From Thalassobellus citreus (GTDB lineage: Bacteria; Bacteroidota; Bacteroidia; Flavobacteriales; Flavobacteriaceae), in the NCBI RefSeq assembly GCF_044385915.1, contig NZ_JBISCC010000130.1, forward strand, positions 186,001 through 250,000: a stretch of 64,000 bases of DNA, in the 5' to 3' direction. The position numbers and the translations under genes were made by a program. The notes under the pieces are model-generated. The model did no database searches and had not been told where the DNA came from. It saw nothing but the letters and a program-made list of their open reading frames with translations. Positions 17,419 through 28,100 of the stretch are shown here, piece by piece; positions within the stretch are counted from its first letter, which is position 1, and every line of letters starts with the position of its first letter.

Positions 17419-18732
17419 ATGGCAAACCCAATAAAAACTCAAGACGATATTTTAACAAAATTAAATATCGAAGCCTTGAATCCTATGCAAGAGGAAGCTG
17501 TTTCTGTTATTGAAACAACAACAAACACGATTATATTATCGCCAACAGGCACAGGAAAAACATTGGCGTTTTCGTTACCATTATTAAAAACTTTAAAGTT
17601 AGATTCTACTGAAGTTCAAGCTTTAATATTGGTGCCATCAAGAGAATTAGCCATTCAAATAGAACAGGTTATTCGCTCTATTGGTTCTGGTTATAAAGTT
17701 AATGCGGTTTATGGTGGTAGACCCATGTCTAAAGACAAAATTGAAATTAAACACAACCCAGCTATTTTAATAGGAACACCTGGTAGAATATTAGATCATT
17801 TTAATAGCGATCGCTTTTCTAAAGCGAGTATAAAAACACTTATTTTAGATGAATTTGACAAGTCTTTAGAGGATGGTTTTGAGGAAGAAATGAAAGCAAT
17901 TATAGATCAAATTCCTAGTGTAAATAAACGCATATTAACCTCTGCAACACAAGGTGTTACTATTCCTGGTTTTGTAAGGTTGGATAAGCCAACTACAATC
18001 AACTATTTAAAAGCAAAAAAAGAATCGAAGTTAGCCATTAAAACAGTGGTGTCTCCAGACAAAAATAAACTAAAAACCTTGTTGAGTTTGATGCAACATA
18101 TTGGCAACGAACAAGGGATTATTTTCTGTAATTTAAGAGATAGCATAGGAGAAGTGAGTCGTTTTTTAAAACGAAATAAATTGAGTCATGCTTGCTTTTC
18201 TGGTGGTATGGAACAAAAAGACAGAGAACGTGCTTTAATAAAATTTAGAAACGGTACCTGCCAAGTATTAGTGGCAACCGATTTAGCAGCAAGAGGTATA
18301 GATATTCCAGAACTGAATTATATTATTCATTATGAATTACCTCGTCATGAAGAAGAATTTATTCATAGAAACGGTAGAACCGCTAGAGTTAATGCTAAAG
18401 GAACTGCCTATATATTAAAATGGGAAAACCAGTTATTACCTGAATTTATAAAAAATGTTAATGGCATTAATATTTCTAAAAAAGCACCGCATAAACCACA
18501 ATATTGGGAAACCTTATTTATTTCAGGCGGACGAAAAGATAAAATTTCAAAAGGTGATATTGCAGGTATGTTTTTTAAACAAGGTGGTCTTAACAAAGAT
18601 CAATTAGGAACAATTGAATTAAAACCTGATTGTGCCTTTGTAGGCATTCCGTTAACACTAGCTGAAGAACTGGTAGAAAAATTAAATAATACGCGCTTAA
18701 AAAAGAAGAAGGTAAGAGTTACTATTTTGTAA
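17419..18732 (+). CDS. DEAD-box-type RNA helicase with DEFD motif and DbpA-like C-terminal domain
   Basis: 437 residues. Walker A is SPTGTGKT, followed by PSRELAIQ, GTPGRILDHF, then LDEFDK, where the usual DEAD has become DEFD; TSAT, ATDLAARGIDIP and HRNGRTAR follow. The catalytic D, E and last D are kept, so ATPase activity is plausible. The final about 70 residues (KGDIAGMFFKQGGLNKDQLG ... DCAFVGIPLTLAEELVEKL) fold like the DbpA RNA-binding domain, which targets 23S rRNA in DbpA. Second gene of a two-helicase operon; convergent with the EamA gene 3 bp later. Confidence 0.88.
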   Translation: MANPIKTQDDILTKLNIEALNPMQEEAVSVIETTTNTIILSPTGTGKTLAFSLPLLKTLKLDSTEVQALILVPSRELAIQIEQVIRSIGSGYKVNAVYGGRPMSKDKIEIKHNPAILIGTPGRILDHFNSDRFSKASIKTLILDEFDKSLEDGFEEEMKAIIDQIPSVNKRILTSATQGVTIPGFVRLDKPTTINYLKAKKESKLAIKTVVSPDKNKLKTLLSLMQHIGNEQGIIFCNLRDSIGEVSRFLKRNKLSHACFSGGMEQKDRERALIKFRNGTCQVLVATDLAARGIDIPELNYIIHYELPRHEEEFIHRNGRTARVNAKGTAYILKWENQLLPEFIKNVNGINISKKAPHKPQYWETLFISGGRKDKISKGDIAGMFFKQGGLNKDQLGTIELKPDCAFVGIPLTLAEELVEKLNNTRLKKKKVRVTIL

Positions 18733-18735
18733 GCT

Positions 18736-19635
18736 TTATGTATACAAAATCAAAAATACACCACACATAATACCTGCTAATGGCACTAATTTTTTTCGTT
18801 TGTTTTGTTCTTTAAAAATCAAACCTCCTATAACGACTGCAATAATTAACTGACTACGTTTAATAGCTGAAAGTAACATAATTAAAGCTTCTGGATCTTG
18901 TAAAGCTTTAAATGAAAAGTAGTCAGCAATTTGCAGCAAAACCCCAACTAAAGGGATTGACCAACGCCATTTAAAAGCTTTTCGTTTTTCTGCTTTGGGA
19001 AACCAGATTACTGTCATTATAATCAGTAAAATAAGTACGGTATATAAACAAAACCAGAATTGTAATGTTTGCGGGTTTAAGGTTAAATTCTGAATTAAAA
19101 ATTTATCATATAAACCACAAGAAGCTCCTAAAAAGGTAGCGCCTATAATAGCAAATATCCATTTATTTCTTTTAAAATGAATGCCTTCTTTTTTGCCTAT
19201 TTTAGAATATAATAGTACAGAGAAAATAATAAGAAAGAAACCTATCCATTGCCAAAAACTAGGCTTTTCTTGATAAATAAGAATAGCACCAATAAAGGTA
19301 AAAAAAGGACCTGCCGATCGTATAGGTGTTACAATAGTTATTGGTAAATGTTTCAAGGCTTGATATGCTAATAACCAAGAAGCTGCCATCATAGCAGATT
19401 TTATAAAAATAAAACCATGGGTTTTCCATGGTATATTGGTAATATAAAACTGAATCTTAATCATGTATTCTGGGTAGAATACAGAACCTATATAAAAGGG
19501 GAGAAGTAATAAAAATCCAGATGAAATAGTTCCTAAAAGCACAGGAAACACTTCATTGCCTTGTACAGCATGTTTTTTACATAAGTTATGTAATCCTAAA
19601 AATAAAGCCGCTAAAAGTCCTAAGTACATCCACAT
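18736..19635 (-). CDS. EamA/DMT family transporter
   Basis: 299 residues with ten predicted membrane helices arranged as two EamA repeats. Typical features are the first repeat ending in PIRSAGPFFTFIGAILIYQEKPS and the second ending in SAIKRSQLIIAVVIGGLIFKEQN. Members export amino acids, nucleosides or other small metabolites; the substrate cannot be told from sequence. Single gene converging on the helicase operon. Confidence 0.85.
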   Translation of the reverse strand: MWMYLGLLAALFLGLHNLCKKHAVQGNEVFPVLLGTISSGFLLLLPFYIGSVFYPEYMIKIQFYITNIPWKTHGFIFIKSAMMAASWLLAYQALKHLPITIVTPIRSAGPFFTFIGAILIYQEKPSFWQWIGFFLIIFSVLLYSKIGKKEGIHFKRNKWIFAIIGATFLGASCGLYDKFLIQNLTLNPQTLQFWFCLYTVLILLIIMTVIWFPKAEKRKAFKWRWSIPLVGVLLQIADYFSFKALQDPEALIMLLSAIKRSQLIIAVVIGGLIFKEQNKRKKLVPLAGIMCGVFLILYT

Positions 19636-19778
19636 AATGCGCGCGAAGATACTAATACGCGTATTATAATTTTACACTGAATTCTGATTTATTTTGAGGC
19701 TTGAAATAGTTTGTTTGAAGTCTAATTACATTTGAATACTTAATTCGCTGAAAAACAAGTTTTAATAATCAAATAGCA

Positions 19779-21965
19779 CTATGAATCCTTAATAAAATCT
19801 AAATCAAGTACATTAAAATTATTAGCTGCTTTTACCAATAGGGTAGAACCTATGGTTTCAAATAAATTATTCGTTTTAAGTACAAATTCTGCTTGCTTTT
19901 CAATCTTGTAATTAGGAATACCAATTAGAGTTAAATCTGTATTAGCTGAATATTGTGATATAATATTATAAAACGGTTCTTGCTCTACAGCATTATTAAT
20001 GATTTTTATTTCTACATTAACTCTTAAACTATCAACGAGTTCGTCAATTTTTGAATATATAATATCTCTATCAACATTGTTATTATTTAAAAACAAGACT
20101 CTAATTTTAGTATGACTCCATTTAGGAGATGCAATGATGAATCTAGCTATATTCAACATCATTTCAGCATTCTTACTATCTGTTTCTCGCCACCATAAAT
20201 CTACCGTTTGATAGTTTCCAAACTTTGTCTTATTATCAAAATCGAGATACAATAAATTATAATCTAAATGTAATAAGGTTTGAGTCATTTTAGAATATTC
20301 CTCAGAATTCTCTAAACCCTTTGGCCATCCCATCATAATGGTATTAGGCTCAACACCTGAAAAGCCAAAAGTGGTAGCTATATTAGTAATACCATTATAT
20401 ATATTATCAACTTTTACTTGTCGTGCAAAAATACCAAGATCGCTAAAGGTATCATCTCTTACAATTTGTTCTGTTCTTTTTAATGGCTTAAAATTATCTT
20501 TTTCTATAATAAGTTTAAAATTGGTAACAATGCCTGTTCTGCCTGAAACCGTTTTACACAACTCTAGTAAGTAAGATTGATGCTTGCTTTGACCACTAAA
20601 TAATATAATATTAGGGTTCCAATTTGGGTTTGCATCATCGCCTTGCGCATTTATTTTTTTTAAACCTTTATTTACTACATTTTCCCAAACACTTCGCCAT
20701 ACGTCATTAGACTGTAACTTGACTTCCTTCCGTTGTAATCCAAAATATAAGGCTGCTACAATAGCAAAGGCAGCAATCATAGCCATCATATCTAGTTTAA
20801 ACATAACTGTAAAACAAGCTATAAACCCAAGTAAACCAATCCAGCGTTTAATTTTAAATGACGGTTGAAAATCTGGATTCGCCCAACTTTCAAGAAAATA
20901 AGAAATATTTATAAAACCATATGCCGTTAGGTAAAACATAGATACCACGCGCGCAATAACATCTAATTCACCTATTAAAATACCAGCTTCGGCAATAATA
21001 AATACCATAAACAAGGCATTTACTGGCTCTTCGTTTTTCCCTTTTCCTTTACCAAATAGTTTAGGTGTTACCTTATCTATAGACATGGCTTGTAAAATTC
21101 TAGGAGCACCAAGAATACCACCTAAAGCCGACGATAAGGTAGCTCCCCAAATTCCTCCTACCACAGCTGGAGCAAATAAGGCTATTTTCATTAAAAAATT
21201 ATAATCTGTTTTTAAGACTTCAGAATTAACGCTAAAAGCAATAAAAACAGCAAGTGCAATATAAATTAGTAAGCCTACACCAATAGCCGATAAGGTTCCT
21301 AGAGGAATTGATTTTTTCGGATTTTTTAAATCACCACTCATAGCAATTCCTGCTGTAAACCCTGTAACAGCTGGAAAAAATACTGCAAATACCACTTCTA
21401 AAGGTACTGAGCTTGGATCAGAAAATAAATGTAAGGTTTCAGGAGCATAATCACTGCTTCCCAAAAAAACAGAAATCAACGAAATAACAATGGCTGCCAG
21501 AATAAAAAACTGCATTTTTAGTGCAACAGACGTACTAATTAAAGCTAAAACAGTAAGTGATATTAACGCAAGTGTACCAGTTAACCGAATATCATTAATA
21601 GCCATTCCAAAACCAAAATAGCCGTTTAAACTTTCGGCAAATCCTACTAAATATAAAGCAATAGAAAAAGCAGTACCAACATATAGGGCAATACCAATAG
21701 AACCTCCAATAGGAATGCCCATACTTCGAGATAATACATAATAAATACCACCAGCACCTATTTTTTTATCTGATGCCACAGACGAAACACTTAAACCCGT
21801 AGTAACCGCAATAACGTGTGCTATAATTATAATGGCAATAGCACCAAATAAACCTGCGTTACCAACAACCCAGCCTAAACGCATATACATTATCACCCCT
21901 AAAATGGTTAATAATGATGGCGTAAAAACGCCTTCAAATGTTCTATATTTCTTTTTTTCGTCCAT
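19779..21965 (-). CDS. SLC12-like amino acid/cation-chloride permease
   Basis: About 728 residues from the ATG at 21965 (MDEKKKYRTFEGVFTPSLL); a start at 21995 would add ten residues with no clear use. The APC-fold transport domain (about 20-430, 12 helices) has GVIMYMRLGWVVGNAGL, GAGGIYYVLSRSMGIPIGGSIG and FPAVTGFTAGIAMSGDLKNPKKSIP, which are hallmarks of the cation-chloride cotransporter branch. The cytoplasmic C-terminal domain (about 470-728) also resembles the SLC12 C-terminal region. Probable inner-membrane cotransporter; ions or substrate unknown. Confidence 0.83.
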   Translation of the reverse strand: MDEKKKYRTFEGVFTPSLLTILGVIMYMRLGWVVGNAGLFGAIAIIIIAHVIAVTTGLSVSSVASDKKIGAGGIYYVLSRSMGIPIGGSIGIALYVGTAFSIALYLVGFAESLNGYFGFGMAINDIRLTGTLALISLTVLALISTSVALKMQFFILAAIVISLISVFLGSSDYAPETLHLFSDPSSVPLEVVFAVFFPAVTGFTAGIAMSGDLKNPKKSIPLGTLSAIGVGLLIYIALAVFIAFSVNSEVLKTDYNFLMKIALFAPAVVGGIWGATLSSALGGILGAPRILQAMSIDKVTPKLFGKGKGKNEEPVNALFMVFIIAEAGILIGELDVIARVVSMFYLTAYGFINISYFLESWANPDFQPSFKIKRWIGLLGFIACFTVMFKLDMMAMIAAFAIVAALYFGLQRKEVKLQSNDVWRSVWENVVNKGLKKINAQGDDANPNWNPNIILFSGQSKHQSYLLELCKTVSGRTGIVTNFKLIIEKDNFKPLKRTEQIVRDDTFSDLGIFARQVKVDNIYNGITNIATTFGFSGVEPNTIMMGWPKGLENSEEYSKMTQTLLHLDYNLLYLDFDNKTKFGNYQTVDLWWRETDSKNAEMMLNIARFIIASPKWSHTKIRVLFLNNNNVDRDIIYSKIDELVDSLRVNVEIKIINNAVEQEPFYNIISQYSANTDLTLIGIPNYKIEKQAEFVLKTNNLFETIGSTLLVKAANNFNVLDLDFIKDS

Positions 21966-22117
21966 TATTTTGGTCTTTATAAGGAATATTCGCAAAAGCG
22001 AAAGTGAATATAGCTAATCTTTTTGTTTACATTATTTAGAATACAAAATTTTTAAAACAAAGCTTATAATAATACTCTAATAAACCACACTTTTGATAAT
22101 GTAAAAAATATGACGAA

Positions 22118-22822
22118 TTAACTACCATATAGTCTATTAATGCTATTCTTGTATGTCTGTCCAATTGGTATTTTATGTTCACTAATTAAAATACGATTCC
22201 CCTCAATAAACTTTATTTTATCAATAGCAACAATAAATGATTTGTGAACGCGTAAAAACTTAGAAGCATTTAATAAATCTTCATAGTGTGATATTTTTTC
22301 ATGACTTACAATCATTTCATCTTTAAGAAATAGTTTAGTATAGTTTCCATATGCTTCTATATATAGCAAGTCGTTCAAGTCAATTTGATGATGTTTTTTG
22401 TCTCCTTTTACAAAAAAACGAGTTGTGCTATCTGTTGCACTAGAAATTTCTTTAATAATCGTTTTTGTTGTTTGTGCTTCTGAAACCTTATTTACAGCTT
22501 TCACCAAACGTTCAAAACTAAAAGGTTTTAAAATATAATCGACAACATTTAGCTCAAAGCCTTCTAAAGCATGTTCTTTATAAGCTGTAGTTATTATTGT
22601 TTTTGGTGGTTTTGTGAGTGTTTTTAAAAAATCTAAGCCTTTCAATTTTGGCATATTAATATCTAAAAACATAAAATCTATCGTGTTTTCATTTAAAAAC
22701 TGCATGGCTTCCATTGCGTTATAACAGTTTTTTTGTAACTGAATATGCGGCAACATACTACAAAACTCTTCAATGATTTCGTGAGCTAAAGGCTCGTCGT
22801 CAATAATAATATAGTTAAGCAT
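22118..22822 (-). CDS. LytTR family response regulator
   Basis: 234 residues. Receiver domain 1-120 with DDEP, the phospho-acceptor Asp in FMFLDINMPKLKGLDFL (about residue 54), TTAYKEHALEGFELNVVDY and KPFSFERL. DNA-binding LytTR domain at about 130-234 (RFFVKGDKKHHQIDL, LYIEAYGNYTKLFLKDEMIVSHEKIS, FLRVHKSFIVAIDKI). Overlaps the sensor kinase gene by 8 bp. The most natural targets are the divergent peptide leader/ABC genes at 24.2-28.7 kb. Confidence 0.93.
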   Translation of the reverse strand: MLNYIIIDDEPLAHEIIEEFCSMLPHIQLQKNCYNAMEAMQFLNENTIDFMFLDINMPKLKGLDFLKTLTKPPKTIITTAYKEHALEGFELNVVDYILKPFSFERLVKAVNKVSEAQTTKTIIKEISSATDSTTRFFVKGDKKHHQIDLNDLLYIEAYGNYTKLFLKDEMIVSHEKISHYEDLLNASKFLRVHKSFIVAIDKIKFIEGNRILISEHKIPIGQTYKNSINRLYGS

Positions 22823-23945
22823 GTTTTGAAATTTTTAAAGTGGTTTTATAGCTATTAGTGGTTTTATTAATCGTCAACTCGTGTTTCTGTTTGTATAATA
22901 ACGCTAATCTCCGTTTTAGGTTTGTGAGTCCGATGCCTTTGGTTTCGCTTATTTCATTGGGATCGTAGTTGTTTTCAATGTCAAAACAGATGGTATTTTT
23001 GTCATCATATAAATTAATATGAATATAGGCATTTTCGGTAAGGGTTTCAATACCATGTTTAAAGGCATTTTCTAAAAGTATAATATACATTAATGGCGCT
23101 ATAGATAAACTGGAATCAATTTCATGCTTAAAGGTAATATCTACGGTTTTTTTATAGCGAATTTTATGCAGTTCTATATAGTTATTAAGATACTCAATCT
23201 CATCACCAATCTGCACGGTTTCTTTTTCACCTTCATAAATGGTATAACGCATCATATCAGATAATTTAAGAATAACCTCTGGAGCTTGCTTAGAGTTTTT
23301 AACTGTTAGTGCATATAGATTATTTAATGTATTGAAGAAAAAATGCGGATTAATCTGACTTCGCAATAATGATAATTCGGCTTTAGATTTTTCGGCTTTT
23401 AGGTTTTGAATCCATTTCCATTGTTCAAAAACCCAAACCAGAAACAAAACAGGAATTGGTAAAAAAAATATGTAAAAGGGAAAGTCTTCCTTAATTTTTA
23501 AATAAGCTTCTAAATCGCCAGAAAACAATCTTAAATACAAAAAATATAAAAATAATGGTATGTAAATGATGGTTATTAATTTCCAGTATTTTTTAAGAAA
23601 TGAAGGAATTAAAATATAAGCAAAACCAATCCAGAATCCTATTAATAAGATAAAGGTTATTGGGTTGTCTGGGACACTCATTAAACTATCTGCTAATAGC
23701 GTAATAAAAAAGAGTGCTATTAAACTTAATACTTTAAAAACCGTCTTCTTTTTCTTTTTTAAGTAGTTAAAATTATGAAAAGGCAAAGCAATTATAAATC
23801 CCCAAAATATGGCATAAATAACAATCTCAAAGGTTTGGTTTTCAGGAAGAATAATTATCCCAATATAATCTAAAAAATAGAAAATAGGAACTATAACAAG
23901 CAACCCAATAAAAAAGGCTTTATATTTTTTTAAAAACTGAATCAT
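22815..23945 (-). CDS. LytS/YehU-type sensor histidine kinase
   Basis: 376 residues. The N-terminal half has about six membrane helices (FLKKYKAFFIGLLVIVP and onward) and the C-terminal half the His_kinase domain: LSLLRSQINPHFFFNTLNNLY with the phospho-acceptor His, followed by a GHKL ATPase domain with MYIILLENAFKHGIE and the glycine box KGIGLTNLKRRLALLY. It signals to the overlapping LytTR regulator. The gene is divergent from the ABC/M1 operon, a common arrangement for LytTR systems that sense envelope or peptide cues. Confidence 0.92.
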   Translation of the reverse strand: MIQFLKKYKAFFIGLLVIVPIFYFLDYIGIIILPENQTFEIVIYAIFWGFIIALPFHNFNYLKKKKKTVFKVLSLIALFFITLLADSLMSVPDNPITFILLIGFWIGFAYILIPSFLKKYWKLITIIYIPLFLYFLYLRLFSGDLEAYLKIKEDFPFYIFFLPIPVLFLVWVFEQWKWIQNLKAEKSKAELSLLRSQINPHFFFNTLNNLYALTVKNSKQAPEVILKLSDMMRYTIYEGEKETVQIGDEIEYLNNYIELHKIRYKKTVDITFKHEIDSSLSIAPLMYIILLENAFKHGIETLTENAYIHINLYDDKNTICFDIENNYDPNEISETKGIGLTNLKRRLALLYKQKHELTINKTTNSYKTTLKISKHA

Positions 23946-24154
23946 ACTTCAAAAGTAGTTATGTTATCTCGTCTTCACAACTAATTGGACATACACCATT
24001 GTTTTTAATATGAACACATTCTTTTTTTACATGAACCCAACTTATGCTAATTAGTATAGAATGTAACACCATTATAATCCTGTTTGTCATATATACTTTA
24101 ATAACCTTAACCATGCATATATGTTTGTATCAAATTAATATTAAAACAAAAACA

Positions 24155-24241
24155 ATGAGCACTTTAAACAATACAAAAATCAGAATTAAACTAAATGCAT
24201 CTAACAGTAATACTTGGAATGCAAAAAGACGTTTCAGATAA
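24155..24241 (+). CDS. Candidate 28-residue peptide gene upstream of the ABC operon
   Basis: The frame runs ATG 24155 to TAA 24241 and encodes MSTLNNTKIRIKLNASNSN followed by TWNAKRRFR. The ABC ATPase ATG comes 26 bp after its stop. The peptide is basic, asparagine-rich at the centre and ends in a RRFR tail. It could be a short leader, a secreted peptide substrate of the exporter, or chance. Support is only position and the A-rich region before the ATG, so the call is weak. Confidence 0.25.
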   Translation: MSTLNNTKIRIKLNASNSNTWNAKRRFR

Positions 24242-24267
24242 ATCAATCTATTAAAAAACAAACAGTT

Positions 24268-25155
24268 ATGAATACACTACAAATTAACAATCTTACCAAA
24301 ACATACCCAAACGGTGTAAAAGCATTAAACGGAATTAATTTAGAAATCACGAATGGTATGTTTGGTCTGTTGGGTTCTAATGGCGCAGGAAAATCATCAC
24401 TAATGCGAACCATTGCTTCTTTACAAGAACCATCTTCAGGAAGTATTTCTTTTAACGATATAGATGTTGCTAAACAACCTCATGAAATTAGAAAGCAGCT
24501 TGGATATTTGCCACAAGAGTTTGGAGTTTATCCAAAGATATCTGCAGAAAAATTATTGAATCATTTGGCAATTTTAAAAGGCATCATCAATAATAAAGAA
24601 CGTAAAGAACAAGTAACGGCTTTGTTACAACAAGTTAATTTGTACCAACACAGAAAGAAAGCAGTATATACTTTCTCAGGAGGAATGCGACAACGTTTTG
24701 GTATAGCACAAGCTTTATTGGCTAATCCACAATTAATAATTGTAGATGAACCTACAGCTGGTTTAGATCCAGAAGAAAGCAATCGCTTCCTAAATTTATT
24801 AAGTGAAATAGGAGAGAACGTAATTGTAATTCTTTCTACACATATTGTAGAAGACGTAAGAAACTTATGTCCTAAAATGGCTATTCTATCTAATGGAGAA
24901 ATTATATCTCAAGGAAATCCAACGGATTTAGTTACGAGTATTGACGGCAAAATTTGGACAAAAATAATTCCTAAAAAGGACATTGATATCTACAAAAAAG
25001 CATTTGATGTTATCTCTATAAAACTAGTTTCTGGAGAAACACAAATTCGTGTATTGTCTGAAAACAAACCAGAAGTTGGGTTTGACGTAATTGCACCAAA
25101 TTTAGAAGATTATTATTTCGCAACATTGTTTAATCACACCAATATAAAAGCTTAA
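24268..25155 (+). CDS. ABC transporter ATP-binding protein
   Basis: 295 residues from ATG 24268 (the upstream in-frame ATG at 24214 lacks family support). Walker A GSNGAGKSS near residue 37, Q loop YLPQEFG, signature FSGGMRQR near 130, Walker B LIIVDEPTAGLDPEE, and the switch His in STHIVED. The family matches the CcmA-type partners of ABC-2 permeases. It is translated 3 bp before the permease-peptidase fusion and so powers it, acting at the inner membrane. Confidence 0.93.
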   Translation: MNTLQINNLTKTYPNGVKALNGINLEITNGMFGLLGSNGAGKSSLMRTIASLQEPSSGSISFNDIDVAKQPHEIRKQLGYLPQEFGVYPKISAEKLLNHLAILKGIINNKERKEQVTALLQQVNLYQHRKKAVYTFSGGMRQRFGIAQALLANPQLIIVDEPTAGLDPEESNRFLNLLSEIGENVIVILSTHIVEDVRNLCPKMAILSNGEIISQGNPTDLVTSIDGKIWTKIIPKKDIDIYKKAFDVISIKLVSGETQIRVLSENKPEVGFDVIAPNLEDYYFATLFNHTNIKA

Positions 25156-25158
25156 GCC

Positions 25159-28100
25159 ATGTTTAAAAAATTATTACAATTCGAAGTTTTTTATCAACTA
25201 AAACAACGCGCTTTTCCAATATTTGCAATCTTATTTTTAGCATTAGGAGTGTTTATTGGAAGACAAGGTCATGCACCAACTGGCATTGACTTTAATTCAG
25301 TATATCAGGTCTATTTTTATACGAATCTTTTTACTTTAGGGAGTGTTTTTATAATTATGTTTTTTGCTATAAGTGCAATGCTTCGAGACAAACAGCATCA
25401 TATGGAACCTTTAATATATAGCTCTTCCATTAAAAAAAGCCACTATTTTTGGAGTCGATTTTTAGGTGCTTTTATTTTTAGTGTTCTTGCTTTTTCACCT
25501 TTTCTTCTAGGTTATTTTTTAGGTTTAAATTTTTCAAATTTAGATTCAGAAAGAATAGCAGATTTTCAATTAATGACCTATGTACAACCTTTACTATATA
25601 TCGTAATCCCGAACATTTTTATATGCGCTACTATTATATTCTCTGTAAGCACACTCACAAAAAATAGTACTGCAACCTATGTAACTGCGGTATTTATTTA
25701 CATGCTATATTTTGTAAGCTCTATCTTTTTAAATTCGCCATTAATGGCACAAGCAGTGCCAGCTTCACCAGAAAGTATGGCTATTGCTGCTCTTGCAGAC
25801 CCATTTGGAATCGCAGCGTTTTTTGAACAAACGCAGTATTGGACTCCTTTTCAAAAGAACACACAATTGCTTTCTCTTTCAGGATTATTTTTAATGAATA
25901 GAGTTGTTTGGATACTTGTTTCGATAGGATTTCTTTTAACGACCTACAAACTATTTTCATTCCGTAAAATCACTAAAAAAGTAAAGAAAGAACCAAAAGT
26001 TAAACAAGATAAACAAGAATTGTTGGCTTATAAACCCACACAAGCAGTATATGATTTTAAAGCGCAAAGAAAGGCGTTTTTTGCATTATTAAAAATAGAA
26101 TTAAAAAGTGTTTTTAGAGGCTTACCGTTTATAGCTGTGTTATTAATGTGGTTGTTTATTGTGTTTTCAGAAATCTATTCAACTATTATAAGCGGTGGAG
26201 AATATGATGTATGTGTCTATCCTTTTACAAATAAATTGATAGAATTAATTGTTGATCCATTAACTATTTTTAGTTTGATACTCATCACTTTTTATAGTTC
26301 AGAAATTGTATGGAAAGAGCGAAGCTTCAATTTTAATACAATTATTGATGCTACACCAGTAAAAAACGGGGTGTTCTTTTTATCAAAGTTTAGTGCCTTG
26401 TTATTTCTGCCAATCATTTTAATTACTACTGGAATTTTAATGTGTATGGCATTTCAAATTAGTTTAGGCTATACAAATTTTGAATTTGGTTTATATGCGT
26501 CACTTTTTTATTATTACGGAATCTCGTTAGTCGTATACTGTATGATTGCCCTATTTGTAAATAGTTTAGTGAAAAACAAATATATGGGAATGGGGATTTT
26601 TGGATTGATTGTTTTACTTAGTTTAAGATCAGGTATGATTGGATTAGAACATCCATTAACAAGTATAGGTTTTATACCAAGAGTGAGTTCTAATAATATG
26701 GATGGCTTCAATGGTGTTTCTAGCTTATTTAATCATTTGACTTTATATTGGTTTGCATTAGGAATGCTATTGGTGTTAATTTCATTTAAAATTTGGAATA
26801 GAGGTATTGTTGCAACTTTTTCAGTGAAACTAAAACAACTTAGATACGGTTGGTCAAAATTGCAGAAATTAACATTGTCCTTTTTTATCCTATTATTTAT
26901 TGGAGCAGGAAGTTTGGTTTTTTACAATGTGAATGTGGTGTCTGACTATACAACCAATAACGATAATTTAGATTTTAGAGAAAACTATGAACGAAAATTT
27001 AAACAATATGAAAACTTAGAAAGACCAATTGCTACCTATAAAAAAACAGAAGTAGCAATCTATCCAAATGAGCGAAAATATGCTATGAAAGCTAATTATA
27101 TATTGAAAAACAAGAGTGAGAAACCATTGTCAAAAGTCTTTATTCACGAACGAGTTCCGTTAGAAAATATAGCGATAGAGCATGCAGATTTAATAGAACG
27201 TGATAGTCTATTTGGGACGTATTTATTTCAGTTCAAAAACCCATTACAGCCAAATGATTCTGTAAAATTCAGATATGAATTAAATAAGTCATTAAAAGGC
27301 TATGATGAAGATAATTCAATTGTTAAAAATGGAAGCTATATTAATCATAGCAGTCTTGAACCTGTTTTAGGATATGGTTCTGGATTAGAAATAACGAATA
27401 GTATTGAACGCCAAAAAAGAGGTTTACCCGAAAGAGTAGAAGAGAATAATACCGATGCGCATATCGTAATGGAAGATGTTAAAAATGAAAAAATTAGGTT
27501 TGAAACCATTATTTCTACAAGCAGTGATCAAACCGCATTAAGCTCTGGAAGCTTAATTAAACAATGGTCTGAAAATGAAAGAAATTATTATCATTATAAA
27601 TCAAAAGATAAAATTTTACCTGTAATGGCTTATTTCTCTGCAAAATATGAAACAAAGAAAATAATACATAATGGAATTTTAATTGAACAATATTACGATG
27701 TTAAGCATTCATTTAATATTGAAGATGTTGAAAATAGTATAAAGCAAACCTTAGATTATTGTCAAGAAAACTTTGGTGTATACAATTTTGATCATATCAG
27801 AATTGCAGAAATTCCTGCGCATTGGCCCTTTGGTGGATTTGCACATCCAGGGATGATATCTATGGTAGAAGACAGGTTGTATTTGACTAATCAAAGTAAT
27901 GAAGAAACTTTTAATGTTGTTGCTAAAAGAACCATTCATGAAGTTGCGCATCAATGGTGGGGGCATACATTATCTGCTAAACCTGTAGCAGGAGGTTCAT
28001 TATTAGTAGAAGGTTTTGCAAAATATACTGAAGCTGTTATTATGGAAAAAATGTACGGAAAAAGAGTCTTATTTACGTTGAGTGAAAACTCTAGAAGTCG

